Part shown: positions 46,247 to 55,127 of the stretch, one piece after another | Layout of the letters: the number at the start of each line of letters is the position of its first letter | Numbering within the stretch: position 1 is the first letter of the stretch | Assembly: GCF_002937075.1 (NCBI RefSeq) | Contig: NZ_NHSJ01000043.1 | Coordinates: forward strand, 62,001-126,000 | Direction: 5' to 3' | Length of the DNA stretch: 64,000 nucleotides | Source: Rhodoblastus sphagnicola | Lineage (GTDB): Bacteria; Pseudomonadota; Alphaproteobacteria; Rhizobiales; Beijerinckiaceae | Position numbers and translations under genes: made by a program | Notes under the pieces: model-generated | Database searches by the model: none | Told to the model about the DNA's origin: nothing | What the model saw: only the letters and a program-made list of their open reading frames with translations

Positions 46247-47122
46247 ATGGCCGCCGAAGCCTGTACACAGGGACTGGACACCGGATTTATTGAACTCGGG
46301 TTCGCGAAAGTGGCGGCGCTCGGCGTGGTTCAGGGCATCTCGGAACTGCTTCCCATCTCCTCGACAGCGCATATGCGCATCGTTCCGGCGCTGCTGGGCT
46401 GGCGCGACCCCGGCTCGGCGTTTTCCGCCGCCATGCAGATGGCGGCATTGGCTGCGGTGATTTCCTATTTCTGGAGCGATATCAAGGGATTGGTTGGCGG
46501 CTCGCTCAACGCGGTTTGGCGGCGCGACTTTCGCGATTGGCAGTTTCGCTTCACCAGCTGGATCCTGCTCGCCACCGTCCCGCTGGTCATCTTCGGGGTT
46601 TTGCTGTCAAAGACGCTGAACACCTGCGGTTCGCCCTTGCGCAGTCTCTATGTCATAGGCGCCGCTTGCATCGTGATGTCGCTGTTGCTGGCGCTGGCGG
46701 AGAAATTCTGCGCGCATCGCCGCACGATGGATAATGTGTCGCTCAAGGACGCCATGTTGGTGGGTCTGGCGCAAGTCGGCGCGCTCATTCCCGGTGTTTC
46801 CAGATCCGGCTCAACCCTGACGGCCGCGCTGTTTCTCGATCTCAAACGTGACGAGGCCGCGCGTTTCTCGTTCCTGCTCGGACTTCCCGCGATATTTCTC
46901 GCCGGCGTCAAGGAATTCTACGAGCTTTACCACGCGCATCTGTCGGCGAACGGCTGGATGATTCTCGGCGTCGGCCTGATCGTTGCGTCAATCTCGGCTT
47001 TTGTCGCGATCTGGAGCCTGATGAAATTCCTGGAGCGATTCTCGTCGTGGATTTTTGTGTTTTATCGTTTCATCCTCGGCGTTGTCTTGATCGTCGGGGT
47101 TTACTGGGGCTGGCTGGCGTAA
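46247..47122 (+). CDS. uppP: Undecaprenyl-diphosphatase UppP (BacA)
   Basis: A 291-residue inner-membrane enzyme that dephosphorylates undecaprenyl diphosphate to recycle the lipid carrier of peptidoglycan and other glycans. The family motif GVVQGISELLPISSTAHMRI lies near residue 30, and the second catalytic motif is VGALIPGVSRSGSTLTAALF near residue 180. Eight or so hydrophobic helices follow the known topology. The start ATG has AGGAG nearby. It is convergent with dnaA and probably independently transcribed, since a strong terminator separates it from ecm. Confidence 0.92.
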   Translation: MAAEACTQGLDTGFIELGFAKVAALGVVQGISELLPISSTAHMRIVPALLGWRDPGSAFSAAMQMAALAAVISYFWSDIKGLVGGSLNAVWRRDFRDWQFRFTSWILLATVPLVIFGVLLSKTLNTCGSPLRSLYVIGAACIVMSLLLALAEKFCAHRRTMDNVSLKDAMLVGLAQVGALIPGVSRSGSTLTAALFLDLKRDEAARFSFLLGLPAIFLAGVKEFYELYHAHLSANGWMILGVGLIVASISAFVAIWSLMKFLERFSSWIFVFYRFILGVVLIVGVYWGWLA

Positions 47123-47148
47123 CAGCCGGGCGCCTTGGCGCTGAAAAT

Positions 47149-47174
47149 GGCCTCTGTGCGGACGCACAGGGCCA
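47149..47174. terminator. Hairpin between convergent uppP and dnaA
   Basis: GGCCTCTGTGCG and CGCACAGGGCC pair around GA with one bulge. It sits in the 81-base gap between convergent genes and is a plausible bidirectional terminator without a U-run. Confidence 0.4.
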
Positions 47175-47203
47175 AGGTCGTCAATAATCAAAAAACCTGC
47201 TTA

Positions 47204-48637
47204 TCAATCCTCAAGCAACTGCTTGAGCAGGTCCAGTTCGCGCTTCAGCGAATTGTCCTGGGCCACCAACCCGTCGATTTTACGCACGGCGTGCAGAACG
47301 GTGGTGTGATCGCGGCCTCCGAACCGACGGCCGATCTCCGGCAGGGAGCGCGGCGTCAGGATCTTGGCGAGATACATGGCGATCTGACGCGGCTTGACCA
47401 CATTCGCCGTGCGACGCGAAGACAGGATATCGGCGCGGCTGACATTGAAATGTGTCGCCACCAGCTTCTGGATGTCTTCGATCTTGATGCGCTTGGCCTC
47501 GCGGTGCCGGATCAGGTCGCGAATGGCGTTTTCGGCCTGCTCCATCGACAAGACGGAGCCAACCAGCGTGGTATGGGCGAGCAGGCGATTGACCGCGCCG
47601 TCGAGATCGCGGCCGTTGGTCCGGATCAGGTTCGCCACCATCTTGACGACGGCGGGCGAGACGTCGAACGCGGGCTGAACAATTTTGGTCGCGGCGACTC
47701 TGGCCTCGACGATGTTCAGGCGCAATTCATCGTCCAGCGGATGAATTTCGACGCAAAGACCGCCAGCCAACCGTGAGCGGATGCGTTCATCGAGATTGTC
47801 GAGCTCATTCGGCACGCGATCGCAGGCGATGACGACCTGCCGCCCATTGTCGATCAGCGCGTTGATCGTGTGGCAAAACTCCTGCTGGATCGTCTTGCCC
47901 TGCAGGAATTGCACGTCGTCAACGATGAGAATGTCGATGCCGCGCAGGGACTCCTTGAAAGACAGCGACGTCTGCGCCTTGAGCGCCGACACGAAACTGT
48001 ACATGAACTTTTCGGCGGTGAGATAAAGCGCGTTGCGCCCGGCCACCGTCGCGTTGTGCGCGATCGCCTGGACCAGATGCGTTTTCCCAAGGCCGACGCC
48101 CGCGTGGACATAGAACGGGTTGTAGATCGATGACGAGCGGCTGACTTCCTGCGCGGCGGAGAACGCCAGTTGATTGGATTTGCTGACCAGAAAGGTCGAG
48201 AAATTCATGCGCGTGTCGAGCACGGAGGTCTCGACGCCCGTATTGGCTTCCTTGAACATCTCACGCGGTCGCGCCGACCCGGCCGCCGCCTGCGAACCCG
48301 AAACGCGCGACTGGCCGGCGGGTTCGGCTTCGGCGCCCACGACGCTGAAGGTTGTGGTGCGTACAGAAAGGCAAATCTCGGATATCGCGGGCAATTGCGC
48401 GAGCGCTATCGCGCGAAGCTTGTCGTAATAATGTGCATGAATCCAGCTTTTCAGAAATTTTGTCGGCACGGACAGATAGGCGCAACCATCCGCAATACGA
48501 TCCAACTCAAGCCGGGTGAACCAAGACGAGTAAATGGCGTCACCCAGTTCAGCCCGCAAAACGGCGCAAAACTTCGTCAACTCATCGCTGCGGGAGTTGG
48601 CGCCGGTTAGTGCTTTTTGAGTGTTTGCCTTTGACAT
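47204..48637 (-). CDS. dnaA: Chromosomal replication initiator protein DnaA
   Basis: A 477-residue initiator. Domain I is within residues 15-90 (LGDAIYSSWFTRLELDRIAD), domain III has the AAA+ motifs VHAGVGLGKTHLVQAIA, ILIVDDVQFLQGK and CDRVPNELDNLDERIRSRL, and domain IV ends in RQIAMYLAKILTPRSLPEIG and GGRDHTTVLHAVRKID, the DnaA-box-binding signature. It binds ATP and opens the chromosome origin. It stands alone: no dnaN or recF adjoins it, which is normal in many alphaproteobacteria. An AT-rich tract lies 200 bases upstream. Confidence 0.96.
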   Translation of the reverse strand: MSKANTQKALTGANSRSDELTKFCAVLRAELGDAIYSSWFTRLELDRIADGCAYLSVPTKFLKSWIHAHYYDKLRAIALAQLPAISEICLSVRTTTFSVVGAEAEPAGQSRVSGSQAAAGSARPREMFKEANTGVETSVLDTRMNFSTFLVSKSNQLAFSAAQEVSRSSSIYNPFYVHAGVGLGKTHLVQAIAHNATVAGRNALYLTAEKFMYSFVSALKAQTSLSFKESLRGIDILIVDDVQFLQGKTIQQEFCHTINALIDNGRQVVIACDRVPNELDNLDERIRSRLAGGLCVEIHPLDDELRLNIVEARVAATKIVQPAFDVSPAVVKMVANLIRTNGRDLDGAVNRLLAHTTLVGSVLSMEQAENAIRDLIRHREAKRIKIEDIQKLVATHFNVSRADILSSRRTANVVKPRQIAMYLAKILTPRSLPEIGRRFGGRDHTTVLHAVRKIDGLVAQDNSLKRELDLLKQLLED

Positions 48638-49637
48638 TTCAGTCTTCTTGTCTTTTTGCCTGATGGTCTACGATCTGTGCAACGAACGCACTTGAATAAA
48701 GAGGAACTCGCACCCCCTACGACATACATGCCTCCGCGTCTCCGAAGACGCCGCCAGGATACATGCTCATTACACCATCCGCATTTTTGGCAAGCCTGCC
48801 GCTTGGCCATCTAGCAAAAATTATAGCAAAAATCAATAAAAAAAATTAATCAATTTGAATCAGGCTGTTTGCAGTCAGGTTCAAGAGAGACGAGAACCCT
48901 AGTTCCTAAACGTTGCGTGCTTCTATACATTGGGTTTCTTATAGTTAATCTTGTGTAATACAATTGCTTGAAACCATGAAGAAACGATACACGCGAGCCG
49001 TTGGTCGCGCAATGGCAAAACTACAATTTTCCGCCACATGACGGCCATGATCGGGTCGTCAAGACTCTCGCTTGATCTGATGCGCCGGAGAAAGCGCCGA
49101 GTCCGAGCAAAAACGCCAAGGCGGCTCATTCGCGGAAAAAAAACGCCGCTCCCATCCTTGCCGATTCGGGCCGTCTGGACGCGCGAGTCAAGAACGTCCG
49201 AGGCGCCTCCACAGCGCCCTTTGCGGATAAGCGACGAAAACCTATGGAGGTTCAAGCACCGCGGCCAAGGCCCGACAGAAAAATTTCCGCGGAATTGCCC
49301 ATTCGACACAGGCGCGCTCCGGCGCTCCACGCCTCACGCGCGCAAATTAAGCCAACGTCGCCTCTGAGCGCGGGCGTAACCTCGCTGTGGACGCCGACCC
49401 GGACGCCGGTCAGGCCCATCGCCTTGGGATCGCCTCTCAACGGCGGCGTTTGCGGTGATGGCGGCCCCACCTATCCGGCGATCGTCCGGTTGGCGGCGCG
49501 GCGATTCTGCCCTTTGCAGCTATTGCGCGACAGATCGGGCGGCCGAAATCTCGGCCATTTGCGCCCCGGCGCGACCCAAATCCGAGACAACGCCGTTCGG
49601 CTCTCTCTATTGATGGACCGGAAGCCCTTGGATTGTT
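48638..49637. other. 1-kb region between dnaA and tRNA-Pro without a clear gene
   Basis: No open frame here shows family features, a good ribosome site or sensible composition. Near dnaA (48800-48960) the DNA is strikingly AT-rich for this genome, with runs such as AAAAAAAATTAATC, and probably holds the dnaA promoter. From about 49100 it returns to high GC and contains only short overlapping frames; one plus-strand frame runs into the tRNA in antisense and was rejected. I see no perfect TTATCCACA boxes, so an origin is not called. Confidence 0.5.
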
Positions 49638-49714
49638 TGGTCGGGGCAGCAGGATTCGAACCTGCGACCTGTAGTACCCAAAACTACCGCGCTACCAGGC
49701 TGCGCTATACCCCG
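49638..49714 (-). tRNA. tRNA-Pro (anticodon UGG)
   Basis: On the minus strand the 77-base sequence starts CGGGGTATAGCGCAG and ends TGCCCCGA plus an encoded CCA. The acceptor stem CGGGGTA pairs with TGCCCCG, the D-arm has GCAGCCTGGTAGCGC, the anticodon loop reads TTTTGGGTA with TGG in the centre, and the T-arm has the GGTTCGAATCC pattern. It decodes proline CCA and probably other CCN codons. It stands alone between dnaA and an EamA transporter gene. Confidence 0.97.
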
Positions 49715-50012
49715 TGACGCCCTCCCGCTAGCATGGCCAGCACGACGCGGCAAGTTGCGGCTGGCCCCGGCGGCCATTCTGCAACCTGTTCCGGTCAGAT
49801 TGAACCGGATCGGGACTTTGGATTGTTGTCTTTCGCATTTTCTTGACGCGAACCGGCATCCCCTTCGCTCAAAAATTGCTCTAAATGCGTCGCTCCCTGC
49901 ATTATCAGGCCCTAATCTGTTTTTCGCTTTCGGGGGAGCTTGGATTGGATCGGGGTTGTGTCGCACCCGGACTGGGGCCATCGCCACCCCTGCGTCGCAG
50001 GAGCAAGCGTCG

Positions 50013-51080
50013 ATGATCGGGACTCGCCTATTTTCGCATCTCTGGCCGGGCGTGCCGCTGGCGTTCGGCTCGGCCGTCCTGTTCGGGATGACGGCGCCGC
50101 TCGCCAAGGGTCTGCTCGCCGCCTTCGATCCGCAATTGCTGGCGGGCGGGCTTTATCTCGGCGCCGGACTCGGCCTCGCCGGGGTCGTCTTCGCGCGCCG
50201 CGCTGTTGGCAGGCCGGCGGCCGAGGCGCCGTTGCGGCGCGCGGATCTGCCCTGGCTGGCGGCCATTGTGCTGGCGGGCGGCGTGCTCGGTCCGCTGGCG
50301 CTGATGGAGGGCCTGAACCGGACCAGCGCCGCCAACGCCTCGCTGCTGCTCAATCTGGAAGGGCTGGCGACCATGGCCATCGCCTGGCTGGTGTTCCGGG
50401 AGAATGTCGACGCGCGTCTGCTCGCAGGCGCCGCCGCCATTCTGGCGGGCGCGGCGGCGCTGTCGTGGCAGGGGCGCGGGCTGTCGCTGGACACGGGCGC
50501 GCTGCTGGTGGCCGGCGCCTGTCTGGCCTGGGGCGTCGACAACAATCTCACCCGCAAATTGTCCTTTGCCGATCCGGTGAGCATCGCCACGATCAAGGGG
50601 CTTGTCGCCGGCGCGGTCAATGTCGCGGCGGCTTTTTGGCGCGGCGCCGCGATGCCTTCGCCGACAGCCATCGGCCTTGCGGCCTTGCTTGGCTTTCTCG
50701 GGGTCGGCGTCAGCCTCGTCCTCTTCATCCTTGCGCTGCGCCATCTTGGAACGGCGCGGACCGGCGCCTATTTCTCGCTCGCTCCGTTCATCGGAGCCCT
50801 CGCCGCCATCGGCCTGCTGCATGAAGCGCCGACGATGAAACTGGCCGTGGCCGGCGTGATGATGGCGGCCGGCGTCTGGCTGCATCTCACCGAACGGCAC
50901 GAGCATGACCATGAACACGAGGCTCTGGACCATGCGCATGCGCATGTGCATGACGAACATCACCAGCACGGGCACGACGAACAGCCGGTGGTCGAGCCGC
51001 ATGCGCACTGGCATCGTCACGCCCGGCTGATCCACGCCCACCCGCATTACCCGGATCTGCACCACCGGCACATGCATTGA
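50013..51080 (+). CDS. EamA/DMT family transporter with His-rich C-terminal tail
   Basis: A 355-residue drug/metabolite transporter-type protein with about ten membrane helices in two EamA repeats; examples are GVPLAFGSAVLFGMTAPLAK and AAIVLAGGVLGPLALMEGL, the latter followed by NRTSAANASLLLNLEGL. The last 60 residues are extraordinarily rich in His, Asp and Glu (HEHDHEHEALDHAHAHVHDE and onward), suggesting that it binds a divalent metal such as nickel, cobalt or zinc and exports it. The start follows GGAG in GCAGGAGCAAGCGTCG. Metal specificity is inferred, not seen. Confidence 0.82.
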   Translation: MIGTRLFSHLWPGVPLAFGSAVLFGMTAPLAKGLLAAFDPQLLAGGLYLGAGLGLAGVVFARRAVGRPAAEAPLRRADLPWLAAIVLAGGVLGPLALMEGLNRTSAANASLLLNLEGLATMAIAWLVFRENVDARLLAGAAAILAGAAALSWQGRGLSLDTGALLVAGACLAWGVDNNLTRKLSFADPVSIATIKGLVAGAVNVAAAFWRGAAMPSPTAIGLAALLGFLGVGVSLVLFILALRHLGTARTGAYFSLAPFIGALAAIGLLHEAPTMKLAVAGVMMAAGVWLHLTERHEHDHEHEALDHAHAHVHDEHHQHGHDEQPVVEPHAHWHRHARLIHAHPHYPDLHHRHMH

Positions 51081-51087
51081 AACCTTG

Positions 51088-51924
51088 TCACAGGCGCGCG
51101 GCGTGCCAGGCGATATGGTCCGCCATGAAACTTGAGATGAAATAATAGGAGTGGTCGTAGCCCTCGCGCATGTTGAGCGTGAGCGGAATGCCAGCCTTCC
51201 GGCAGGCCGCCTCCAGCAGCCAGGGTTTCAGCCCCTTGTCCAGAAACGAGTCGGCGCCGCCCTGATCGACCAGGAATTCCTTGAATTTTTTGCCATCGGC
51301 GATCAGCAAAGTGGCGTCGTAGGCGCGCCATGCCGCCTCGTCGGCCCCCAAAAATTTGGTCAGCGCGGGGATCGACCAGTCGCTGGTGGAGGGTTGCACG
51401 ATGGGCGCGAAGGCCGAGCAGCTCTTGAAGCGCTCGGGATGTTTCAGCGCCAGGGTCAGCGCGCCATGGCCGCCCATGGAATGGCCGAACACCCCCTGGC
51501 GCGACAGGTCGGCGGCCGGAAATTGCTCCGCAATCAGCTCGGGCAATTCCCGCGCAATATAGGAATACATGCGGTAATTGCGGTCATAGGGCGCTTGGGT
51601 GGCGTCGAGATAGAAGGCCGCGCCGGAGCCGAATTGCCAATTGTCCTTCTCGTCGGGCACATCGTCGCCCCTTGGCGAGGTGTCCGGGCACACGATCATC
51701 ACGCCATGGCGCGCCGCCGCCGCCCGGAACTCGCCCTTTTCGGTGACATTGGCGTGGGTGCAGGTGAGGCCGGAGAGATACCACAGCACCGGAACTTTCC
51801 CCGTCACGCCTTGAGGCGGAACGAAGACCGAAAAGGTCATGGGGGTTTTGGTCTCGCGCGAATCGTGGCGATAGACGCCTTGAACGCCCCCATGCGCTTT
51901 GGCGGTCGATACGGTTTCCATCAA
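51088..51924 (-). CDS. fghA: S-formylglutathione hydrolase
   Basis: A 278-residue esterase D-type serine hydrolase that splits S-formylglutathione into formate and glutathione in the glutathione-linked formaldehyde route. The nucleophile elbow is GVFGHSMGGHGALT near residue 145, the N-terminal part shows VPVLWYLSGLTCTHANVTEKG, and the catalytic Asp and His are in the C-terminal RKAGIPLTLNMREGYDHSYY region. Length is typical. gfa lies 70 bases upstream in the same direction, so both act in one pathway. The formaldehyde dehydrogenase is not in the window. Confidence 0.94.
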   Translation of the reverse strand: MMETVSTAKAHGGVQGVYRHDSRETKTPMTFSVFVPPQGVTGKVPVLWYLSGLTCTHANVTEKGEFRAAAARHGVMIVCPDTSPRGDDVPDEKDNWQFGSGAAFYLDATQAPYDRNYRMYSYIARELPELIAEQFPAADLSRQGVFGHSMGGHGALTLALKHPERFKSCSAFAPIVQPSTSDWSIPALTKFLGADEAAWRAYDATLLIADGKKFKEFLVDQGGADSFLDKGLKPWLLEAACRKAGIPLTLNMREGYDHSYYFISSFMADHIAWHAARL

Positions 51925-51993
51925 CGACTCCAGTGTTGCGGCAATAGAAAGCGCCGGCGCAAGCGCCGACGCTCTTCATTCCCTTGAAATAAG

Positions 51994-52566
51994 TCACGCC
52001 GCCAGCTTGCCCGCCGCCTTGGCGACATGGGAGGCGATGGCGTCCATCAGCGGCGGCGACAGGCAATCGTAAGGCTCCAGCCCGATCGACCTGAGTTGCG
52101 CGCGCACCTCGCCCATTTTCGCCGGCGGGAAGCCGGATTCGATGATCGAGGACACGAAGGCGGCGAATTGCGGCTCCTGCCAGCCCTGCTCGTTCGACAG
52201 TTCGGTGTGAACGAAATCGAGGCCGTAGAACGGATGGTTGGCGTTTTCGATGCGGCCGTACATATGCACGCCGCAGTCCCGGCAGGCATGGCGCTGGATG
52301 GTCGCGGACGCATCGACGACATGGAGCTTTTCGGCGCCGGACACGACTTTCAGATTGTCGCGCGAGACCACGGCGACGACCGAGAACACCGCGCCCTGGG
52401 GCTTCCAGCATTTGGTGCAGCCGCAGGCGTGATTATGCGCGACATTGCCGGTGATGCGCACCTGCACCGGATGATCGGCGCATTTGCAGGTGAGCGCCCC
52501 GCCCGCGAAATTGGGGTTGCCTTTCCTGACGCCATTATCGATCGACGGGTGAAGTTTCAGCGCCAT
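51994..52566 (-). CDS. gfa: S-(hydroxymethyl)glutathione synthase
   Basis: A 190-residue zinc protein that promotes condensation of formaldehyde with glutathione. The zinc-binding cysteines are in [27 protein letters not shown] and [12 protein letters not shown]. The protein begins [18 protein letters not shown], as in Paracoccus Gfa. The start at 52566 was chosen because a strong AAAGGAGG lies just upstream; an in-frame extension reaches another 64 codons but has no family features. It is the first gene before fghA. Confidence 0.93.
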   Translation of the reverse strand: MALKLHPSIDNGVRKGNPNFAGGALTCKCADHPVQVRITGNVAHNHACGCTKCWKPQGAVFSVVAVVSRDNLKVVSGAEKLHVVDASATIQRHACRDCGVHMYGRIENANHPFYGLDFVHTELSNEQGWQEPQFAAFVSSIIESGFPPAKMGEVRAQLRSIGLEPYDCLSPPLMDAIASHVAKAAGKLAA

Positions 52567-52898
52567 GGGGGCCTCCTTTCGCATCATGGAAACGTTGGAC
52601 GTCGGTGAGCCGGCGGTCTCCGAACCTGAGTCGGCGTCGGAGCCGATATTGAAGAATTGCATGAGCTTTTTCAGCATCGCAGAAGCCTCCACTTTCGCGC
52701 GCGGCTTGCCCGCAAGCAGTTTTAAATGAAAAAACGCCAGACTTGCGAACACTCCCACGAAAAAACGCCAAGTCTTGCGGCAAGACTATCGCACCATGAT
52801 TATGGCACGGAGCTTCTGTCGCCGCATGGGCGGGAGTCTTAGAACTCTCTTATGATTTTCACATTGACGACTTAAAAATAATCGGCTGAATTCTTGTC
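52567..52898. promoter_or_regulatory. Repeat-rich control region between gfa and the binding-protein gene
   Basis: This 332-base divergent gap has three notable motifs: GCTTGC-CC-GCAAGC (52704-52717); two direct copies of GAAAAAACGCC followed by AGACTTGCG or AAGTCTTGCG (52728 and 52759); and the palindrome AGTCTTGC-G-GCAAGACT (52771-52787). An AT-rich stretch with TATGATT near 52850 could be a promoter for the rightward gene. No coding sequence is seen. The repeats look like operators for one regulator of the divergent genes. Confidence 0.4.
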
Positions 52899-54116
52899 AT
52901 GACGCAAGCAACGCCCGGCTCCCTCGCCCTCCGGCGCTTCAGCCGAGCTTTTTCGCTCGCGGGGCTCGCGCTTGTGTTGGCGGCGGCCGCATGGGCCGAC
53001 CCGTTGAAGATCGAGATCGCCTTCATCGCGCGCGCCCGCGCCCCGTCGCCGCCCTATGTGATCGACGCCCCGCCGCCCGGCGAAGGTTTTGACGGCGCCA
53101 AGCTCGCGGTGCAGGACAACGCCACCACCGGCGCCTTTCTCGACCAGAGTTTTGAATTGCGCGACGTCGAGCTTGGCGAGGATGAAAGCCCCGTCGAAGC
53201 AGCAAAACCGCTGCTGGCGCGGGGCGTCAAAATGTTCGTCAGCGCCCTGCCCGCCGACGAGACGCTGGCGCTGGCCGATGCGCTCAAAACCCAGGGCGCG
53301 CTGCTGTTCAACGCCGGAGCGACCGACGATTTTTTGCGCGGCTCCGCGTGCCGCTCGAACCTGTTCCATACCGCGCCGAGCCGGGCCATGCTGACCGACG
53401 CTCTGGCGCAATATCTGGCGGTGCGGCGCTGGAGCAAGGTTTTGCTGGTTCCCGGCCCCAACGCTGGCGACGCGGCCTATGCCAGCGCCTTCCGCGCCTC
53501 GGCGAAGAAATTCGGCGTGAAAATCGTCGCCGAAAAGCCCTGGGCTTTTGGGCCGCTGGCCCGCGCCCGCTCCGATGCGGTGACGGAGGCCGAAGCCCTC
53601 ACTTTTGCACGCAATGTGGAGGCTGATCTCATCGTCGTCGCCGACGAGGCCGACGATTTTGGCGACTATATCCTCTACCGCACCGCCGAACCGCGCCTCG
53701 TCGCCGGGACACAGGGGCTGACGCCGGTGTCGTGGCACCCGACCCATACCGCCTATGGCTCCGAGCAATTGCAGAACCGCTTCATCCGCATGACCAAGCG
53801 CCGGATGCGGCCGATCGATTATCAGGCCTGGATCGCGGTGCGCGCCATCGGCGAAGCCGTGACCGAACTGCGGTCCGCCGACCCCGCCAAAATCGGCTCG
53901 GACATGCAGGGGCCGGGCTTCAACCTCGCCATTTTCAAGGGCGCGGCGGCGAGTTTCCGGCCCTGGGACCGGCAATTGCGGCAGGCCATTCTGCTGGCGC
54001 AGCCGAAATCCCTGATCGGCCTCGCGCCGCTGCCGGAATTCTTGCATCAGCGCAACACGCTGGACAGTTTGGGCGTCGACGCGAGCGAAAGCGCCTGCAA
54101 ACCGGGGACGCCATGA
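52899..54116 (+). CDS. ABC-type substrate-binding protein of the PQQ-alcohol dehydrogenase system
   Basis: A 405-residue periplasmic binding protein with a signal peptide ending near AAAAWA, then a type I binding fold (IEIAFIARARAPSPPYVID and MLTDALAQYLAVRRWSKVLL segments). The end has the family pattern FRPWDRQLRQAILLAQPK and FLHQRNTLDSLG, seen in TIGR03863, proteins encoded with PQQ-dependent alcohol dehydrogenases. The usual ATPase and permease genes do not follow. Its stop codon overlaps the propeller start by four bases. Ligand unknown; a quinone or alcohol-derived signal has been suggested for relatives only by context. Confidence 0.85.
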   Translation: MTQATPGSLALRRFSRAFSLAGLALVLAAAAWADPLKIEIAFIARARAPSPPYVIDAPPPGEGFDGAKLAVQDNATTGAFLDQSFELRDVELGEDESPVEAAKPLLARGVKMFVSALPADETLALADALKTQGALLFNAGATDDFLRGSACRSNLFHTAPSRAMLTDALAQYLAVRRWSKVLLVPGPNAGDAAYASAFRASAKKFGVKIVAEKPWAFGPLARARSDAVTEAEALTFARNVEADLIVVADEADDFGDYILYRTAEPRLVAGTQGLTPVSWHPTHTAYGSEQLQNRFIRMTKRRMRPIDYQAWIAVRAIGEAVTELRSADPAKIGSDMQGPGFNLAIFKGAAASFRPWDRQLRQAILLAQPKSLIGLAPLPEFLHQRNTLDSLGVDASESACKPGTP

Positions 54117-55075
54117 AAGCCTTCCGCCTCGCCCTTGTCGCCTGCGTTGTCGCCAGCCCGGCCAGCGCCTATCGCATCTATGTCACCAACGAAAAAGCCA
54201 ACACGATCACCGTGATCGACAGCGACACGCTGACCGTGACGCAAACGGTCAAGGCAGGGCGCCGGCCGCGCGGCGTGCGGGTCAGCCCCGACGGCAAGCT
54301 GCTTTACGTCTGCGCCAGCGACGAGGATGGAATCCAGGTGTTCGACACCGCGACGATGAAGCTGCTGCGCACGCTGGAGTCCGGCCCGGACCCGGAGCAG
54401 TTCGCGATGAACGCGGCCGGCGACCTGCTCTACATCGCCAACGAGGACAATGCGCAAGTGACCGTGCTCGACGTGGTAAAAAACCAGGTCGTCGCCAATG
54501 TGCCCGTTGGCGTCGAGCCGGAGGGCATGGCGCTGAGCCCCGACGGTTCGGTGCTGGTCAACACCTCCGAGACCACCAATATGGCGCATTTCATCGACGC
54601 CAAAACTTTTAGACGGATCGACAATGTGCTGGTGGACAAGCGCCCGCGCTACGCCGTGTTCACGCCCGACGGCTCAAGACTGTGGGTGAGTTCGGAAGTC
54701 GGCGGAACCGTGTCGGTGATCTCCGCGAAAAACCGCGAGATCGTGAAGAAAATCCGCTTCGACGCGCCCGGCCTCACGCCCGAGGAAGTGCAGCCGGTCG
54801 GCATGCGCATGACGCGGGACGGCAAGACCGTTTTCGTCGCGCTCGGACCGGCCAACCGCGTCGCCGTGGTGGACGCGGAAACTTTTGAAATCCGCAAATA
54901 TATTCTGGTGGGACAGCGGGTCTGGCATCTGGCGCTCACGCCCGACGAAAGATACCTGTTCACCGCCAACGGCAATTCGAACGACGTCACCGTCATCGAT
55001 GTCGCCGCGTTGAAGGCGATCAAGTCTATTCCAGCAGGAGCGGCGCCCTTGGGCGTCGCGTCTTCTCCGAACTGA
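54113..55075 (+). CDS. YVTN beta-propeller protein of the PQQ-dependent system
   Basis: A 320-residue secreted protein. The signal peptide (ALVACVVASPASA) is followed by seven-bladed propeller repeats, seen as IYVTNEKANTITVIDSDTL, GRRPRGVRVSPDGKLLYVCA, LYIANEDNAQVTVLDVV and VEPEGMALSPDGSVLVNTS. It matches TIGR03866-type 'PQQ-dependent catabolism-associated beta-propeller' proteins, whose biochemical role is not settled. It is coupled to the binding-protein gene by ATGA. Its last 26 coding bases before the final codons are repeated 41 bases downstream, a recombination scar. Confidence 0.85.
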   Translation: MKAFRLALVACVVASPASAYRIYVTNEKANTITVIDSDTLTVTQTVKAGRRPRGVRVSPDGKLLYVCASDEDGIQVFDTATMKLLRTLESGPDPEQFAMNAAGDLLYIANEDNAQVTVLDVVKNQVVANVPVGVEPEGMALSPDGSVLVNTSETTNMAHFIDAKTFRRIDNVLVDKRPRYAVFTPDGSRLWVSSEVGGTVSVISAKNREIVKKIRFDAPGLTPEEVQPVGMRMTRDGKTVFVALGPANRVAVVDAETFEIRKYILVGQRVWHLALTPDERYLFTANGNSNDVTVIDVAALKAIKSIPAGAAPLGVASSPN

Positions 55076-55117
55076 AACCTGCGGCGCCCTTGGGCGTCGC
55101 GTCTTCGCCCAATTAGG
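55040..55117 (+). repeat. Duplicated 3' end of the propeller gene (26-bp direct repeat)
   Basis: GCGGCGCCCTTGGGCGTCGC plus GTCTTC occurs at 55040-55065 and again at 55081-55106. Each copy encodes AAPLGVASS and is followed by PN and a stop, but the last codons differ silently: TCT-CCG-AAC-TGA in the first copy and TCG-CCC-AAT-TAG in the second. The second copy lies in a different frame and after the stop codon, so it is untranslated debris. Confidence 0.8.
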
Positions 55118-55127
55118 TGGATCGGCC

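Noticed and set aside
44539-46281. 580-codon leftward frame
   Set aside because: Antisense shadow of ecm.
48800-49000. Chromosome origin next to dnaA
   Set aside because: AT-rich, but no perfect DnaA boxes were seen and in Hyphomicrobiales the origin is often far from dnaA.
49244-49717. 157-codon frame on the plus strand over the tRNA
   Set aside because: Its last 30 codons (AAGFEPATCSTQNYRATRLR) are the familiar false peptide made by reading antisense through a tRNA gene; no other coding features.
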